From DASZMJ01 sp035551935 (GTDB lineage: Bacteria; Planctomycetota; Planctomycetia; Isosphaerales; Isosphaeraceae), in the NCBI GenBank assembly GCA_035551935.1, contig DASZMJ010000051.1, positions 1 through 7,034 of the forward strand: 7,034 nucleotides of DNA, given 5' to 3'. Position 1 is the stretch's first letter, and each line of letters starts with the position of its first letter. The notes under the pieces are model-generated. The model was not told the origin of the DNA. It did no database searches and saw only the letters and a program-made list of their open reading frames with translations. A program made the position numbers and the translations under genes. Below, piece after piece: positions 5,986 through 7,034 of this stretch.

Positions 5986-6079
5986 TCGAGTCGGCGCCTC
6001 GGGGCGAGCCGGCGGGTACGACCCGCGACGCGACTCTGAACGCCTGGCCTGGCCGTATCGTATAGAATGGGTGGTGCGA

Positions 6080-6095
6080 GGACCGGGTCCGGTCC
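6080..6095 (+). other. Hairpin in the clpC leader
   Basis: GGACCG (6080-6085) pairs with CGGTCC (6090-6095) around a 4-nt loop. It would lie in the 5' untranslated leader if transcription starts near 5992, or right at the transcript start if the TATAGAAT site at 6061 is the real promoter. The sequence around it repeats CCGGT/GGTCC units, so alternative pairings exist. Any effect on translation is speculative. Confidence 0.3.
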
Positions 6096-6119
6096 GGTGG
6101 TCCCGTCGGAGTCGACCGC

Positions 6120-7034
6120 ATGTATGAACGCTTCACCGACCGCGCCCGCAAGGTGATGCAGCTGGCCAATCAGGAGGCGCAGCGCTTCAACCACGAGTAC
6201 GTCGGCACCGAACACGTCCTGCTCGGCCTGATCAAGGAAGGCAGCGGCGTGGCGGCGAACGTCCTGAAGAACCTCGACGTCGACCTGCGGAAGATCCGCA
6301 ACGAGGTCGAGAAGATCGTCCAGGCCGGCCCCGACATGGTGACGATGGGCAAATTGCCCCAGACCCCGAGGGCCAAGAAGGTCATCGAGTACGCCATCGA
6401 GGAGGCCCGCAACCTCAACCACAACTACGTCGGCACCGAGCACCTCCTGCTCGGGCTCCTGCGCGAGCAGGAGGGGGTCGCCGCCCAGGTCCTGATGAAC
6501 CTCAATCTCAAGCTGGAAGAAGTCCGCGAGGAGGTCCTCAACTTGCTCGGTCATGGGATGGACGCGGGTGGCGGCGAGGGCGAACGTGGGGCCACCCAGA
6601 AAGGCGGGAAGTCCAAGACCCCGGCCTTGGACTCGTTCGGCCGCGACCTCACCGAGCTCGCCCGCCAGGGCAAGCTCGACCCGGTCATCGGCCGCCAGAA
6701 TGAAATCGAGCGGGTCATCCAGGTCCTCTCGCGCCGGACGAAGAACAACCCCGTCCTGCTCGGCGAGGCCGGCGTCGGGAAGACCGCGATCGTCGAGGGC
6801 CTGGCCCAGATGATCGTCGACGGCAACGTCCCCGAGCTGCTCCACGACCGCCGCATCGTCGTGCTCGACCTGGCGATGATGGTCGCCGGCACGAAGTACC
6901 GCGGCCAGTTCGAGGAGCGGATCAAGGCCGTCATGAACGAGGTCCGCCGCGCCAAGAACACGATCCTGTTCATCGACGAGCTGCACACGCTCGTCGGCGC
7001 CGGCGGCGCCGAGGGGGCGATCGACGCCTCCAAC
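6120..7034 (+). CDS. clpC: ATP-dependent Clp protease ATP-binding subunit ClpC, N-terminal part (runs off the window)
   Basis: The frame is open from ATG 6120 to the last base, giving the first 305 residues of a protein usually about 820-850 long. GGAG at 6108-6111 is 8 nt before the ATG. The N-domain has its two repeats, with VGTEHVLLGLIKEGSGVAANVL at about 28-49 and VGTEHLLLGLLREQEGVAAQVL at about 104-125 (22 residues each, matching at most positions; first and last halves given as read). A Gly/Lys-rich linker (about 146-167) leads to the first AAA+ module: LDSFGRDLTELARQGKLDPVIGR from 170, Walker A GEAGVGKT at 215-222, pore loop GTKYRGQFEER at 257-267 and Walker B ILFIDE at 282-287. ClpC unfolds proteins with ATP and feeds them to the ClpP peptidase in the cytoplasm. 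The M-domain and second AAA+ module, which separate ClpC from ClpB and ClpE most firmly, lie outside the window, but the start MYERFTDRARKVM and double N-repeat fit ClpC. Confidence 0.95.
   Translation, partial: MYERFTDRARKVMQLANQEAQRFNHEYVGTEHVLLGLIKEGSGVAANVLKNLDVDLRKIRNEVEKIVQAGPDMVTMGKLPQTPRAKKVIEYAIEEARNLNHNYVGTEHLLLGLLREQEGVAAQVLMNLNLKLEEVREEVLNLLGHGMDAGGGEGERGATQKGGKSKTPALDSFGRDLTELARQGKLDPVIGRQNEIERVIQVLSRRTKNNPVLLGEAGVGKTAIVEGLAQMIVDGNVPELLHDRRIVVLDLAMMVAGTKYRGQFEERIKAVMNEVRRAKNTILFIDELHTLVGAGGAEGAIDASN

Noticed and set aside
3321..6065. A 914-codon plus-strand frame crossing the hydrolase, PcfJ-like and PaiB-type genes.
   Set aside because: It overlaps three well-supported genes in other frames or strands and has Arg/Pro/Gly-rich content with no motif.
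6036..6068. CTGAAC ... TATAGAAT as the main clpC promoter.
   Set aside because: The -35 matches at only 3 of 6 positions and the spacer is 19 nt or more; the TTGCCA/TACGAT pair upstream fits better, so this is kept only as an alternative.
5820..6986. Upstream extension of the PaiB-type frame to 602 codons, running antisense to clpC.
   Set aside because: MYIPAAF at 5819 is the family's normal N-terminus, and the extension is just the reverse of the ClpC coding sequence.
1..7034. A new defence or mobile system spanning the window.
   Set aside because: The PcfJ-like gene is the only accessory-type gene; its neighbours are an SDR, a secreted hydrolase, a PaiB-type regulator and clpC in mixed orientations, with no shared operon.

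Overview
The window looks like an ordinary chromosomal segment from a very G+C-rich bacterium, most likely a planctomycete of the Isosphaeraceae type. This placement is inferred from composition, from the large secreted hydrolase with a DUF4185-like half, and from a PcfJ-type gene on the chromosome. It was not tested by any search. No rRNA, tRNA, CRISPR array, transposase or phage module is visible.

Layout: (1) 2-448 (+) is the 3' end of an unrecognised protein, with a hairpin over its stop codon. (2) 610-1362 (-) is a classical short-chain dehydrogenase/reductase that starts at TTG behind a near-consensus ribosome binding site and ends in a terminator-like stem. (3) 1394-1446 is a perfect 22-bp inverted repeat whose arms are each palindromic, a REP/BIME-like element. 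(4) 1463-3607 (-) is a 714-residue exported protein joining a beta-lactamase-fold serine hydrolase to a DUF4185-like beta-propeller. (5) 3608-3939 is a divergent intergenic region with a promoter-like pair and a palindrome lying mostly in its spacer. (6) 3940-5154 (+) is a PcfJ-like protein. (7) 5178-5819 (-) is a PaiB-family FMN-binding regulator, convergent with the PcfJ-like gene. (8) 5820-6119 is a 300-nt divergent promoter region. (9) From 6120 (+) to the window end is the first 305 residues of ClpC, an AAA+ unfoldase.

The genes do not form an obvious pathway. The serine hydrolase and SDR run in the same direction, 97 nt apart, and could share a transcript across the inverted repeat. The other neighbours are convergent or divergent. 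The points most worth a second look are the hydrolase/propeller fusion, the nested palindrome, the operator-like palindrome upstream of the hydrolase, and the lone PcfJ-like gene. I see no convincing new multi-gene system.
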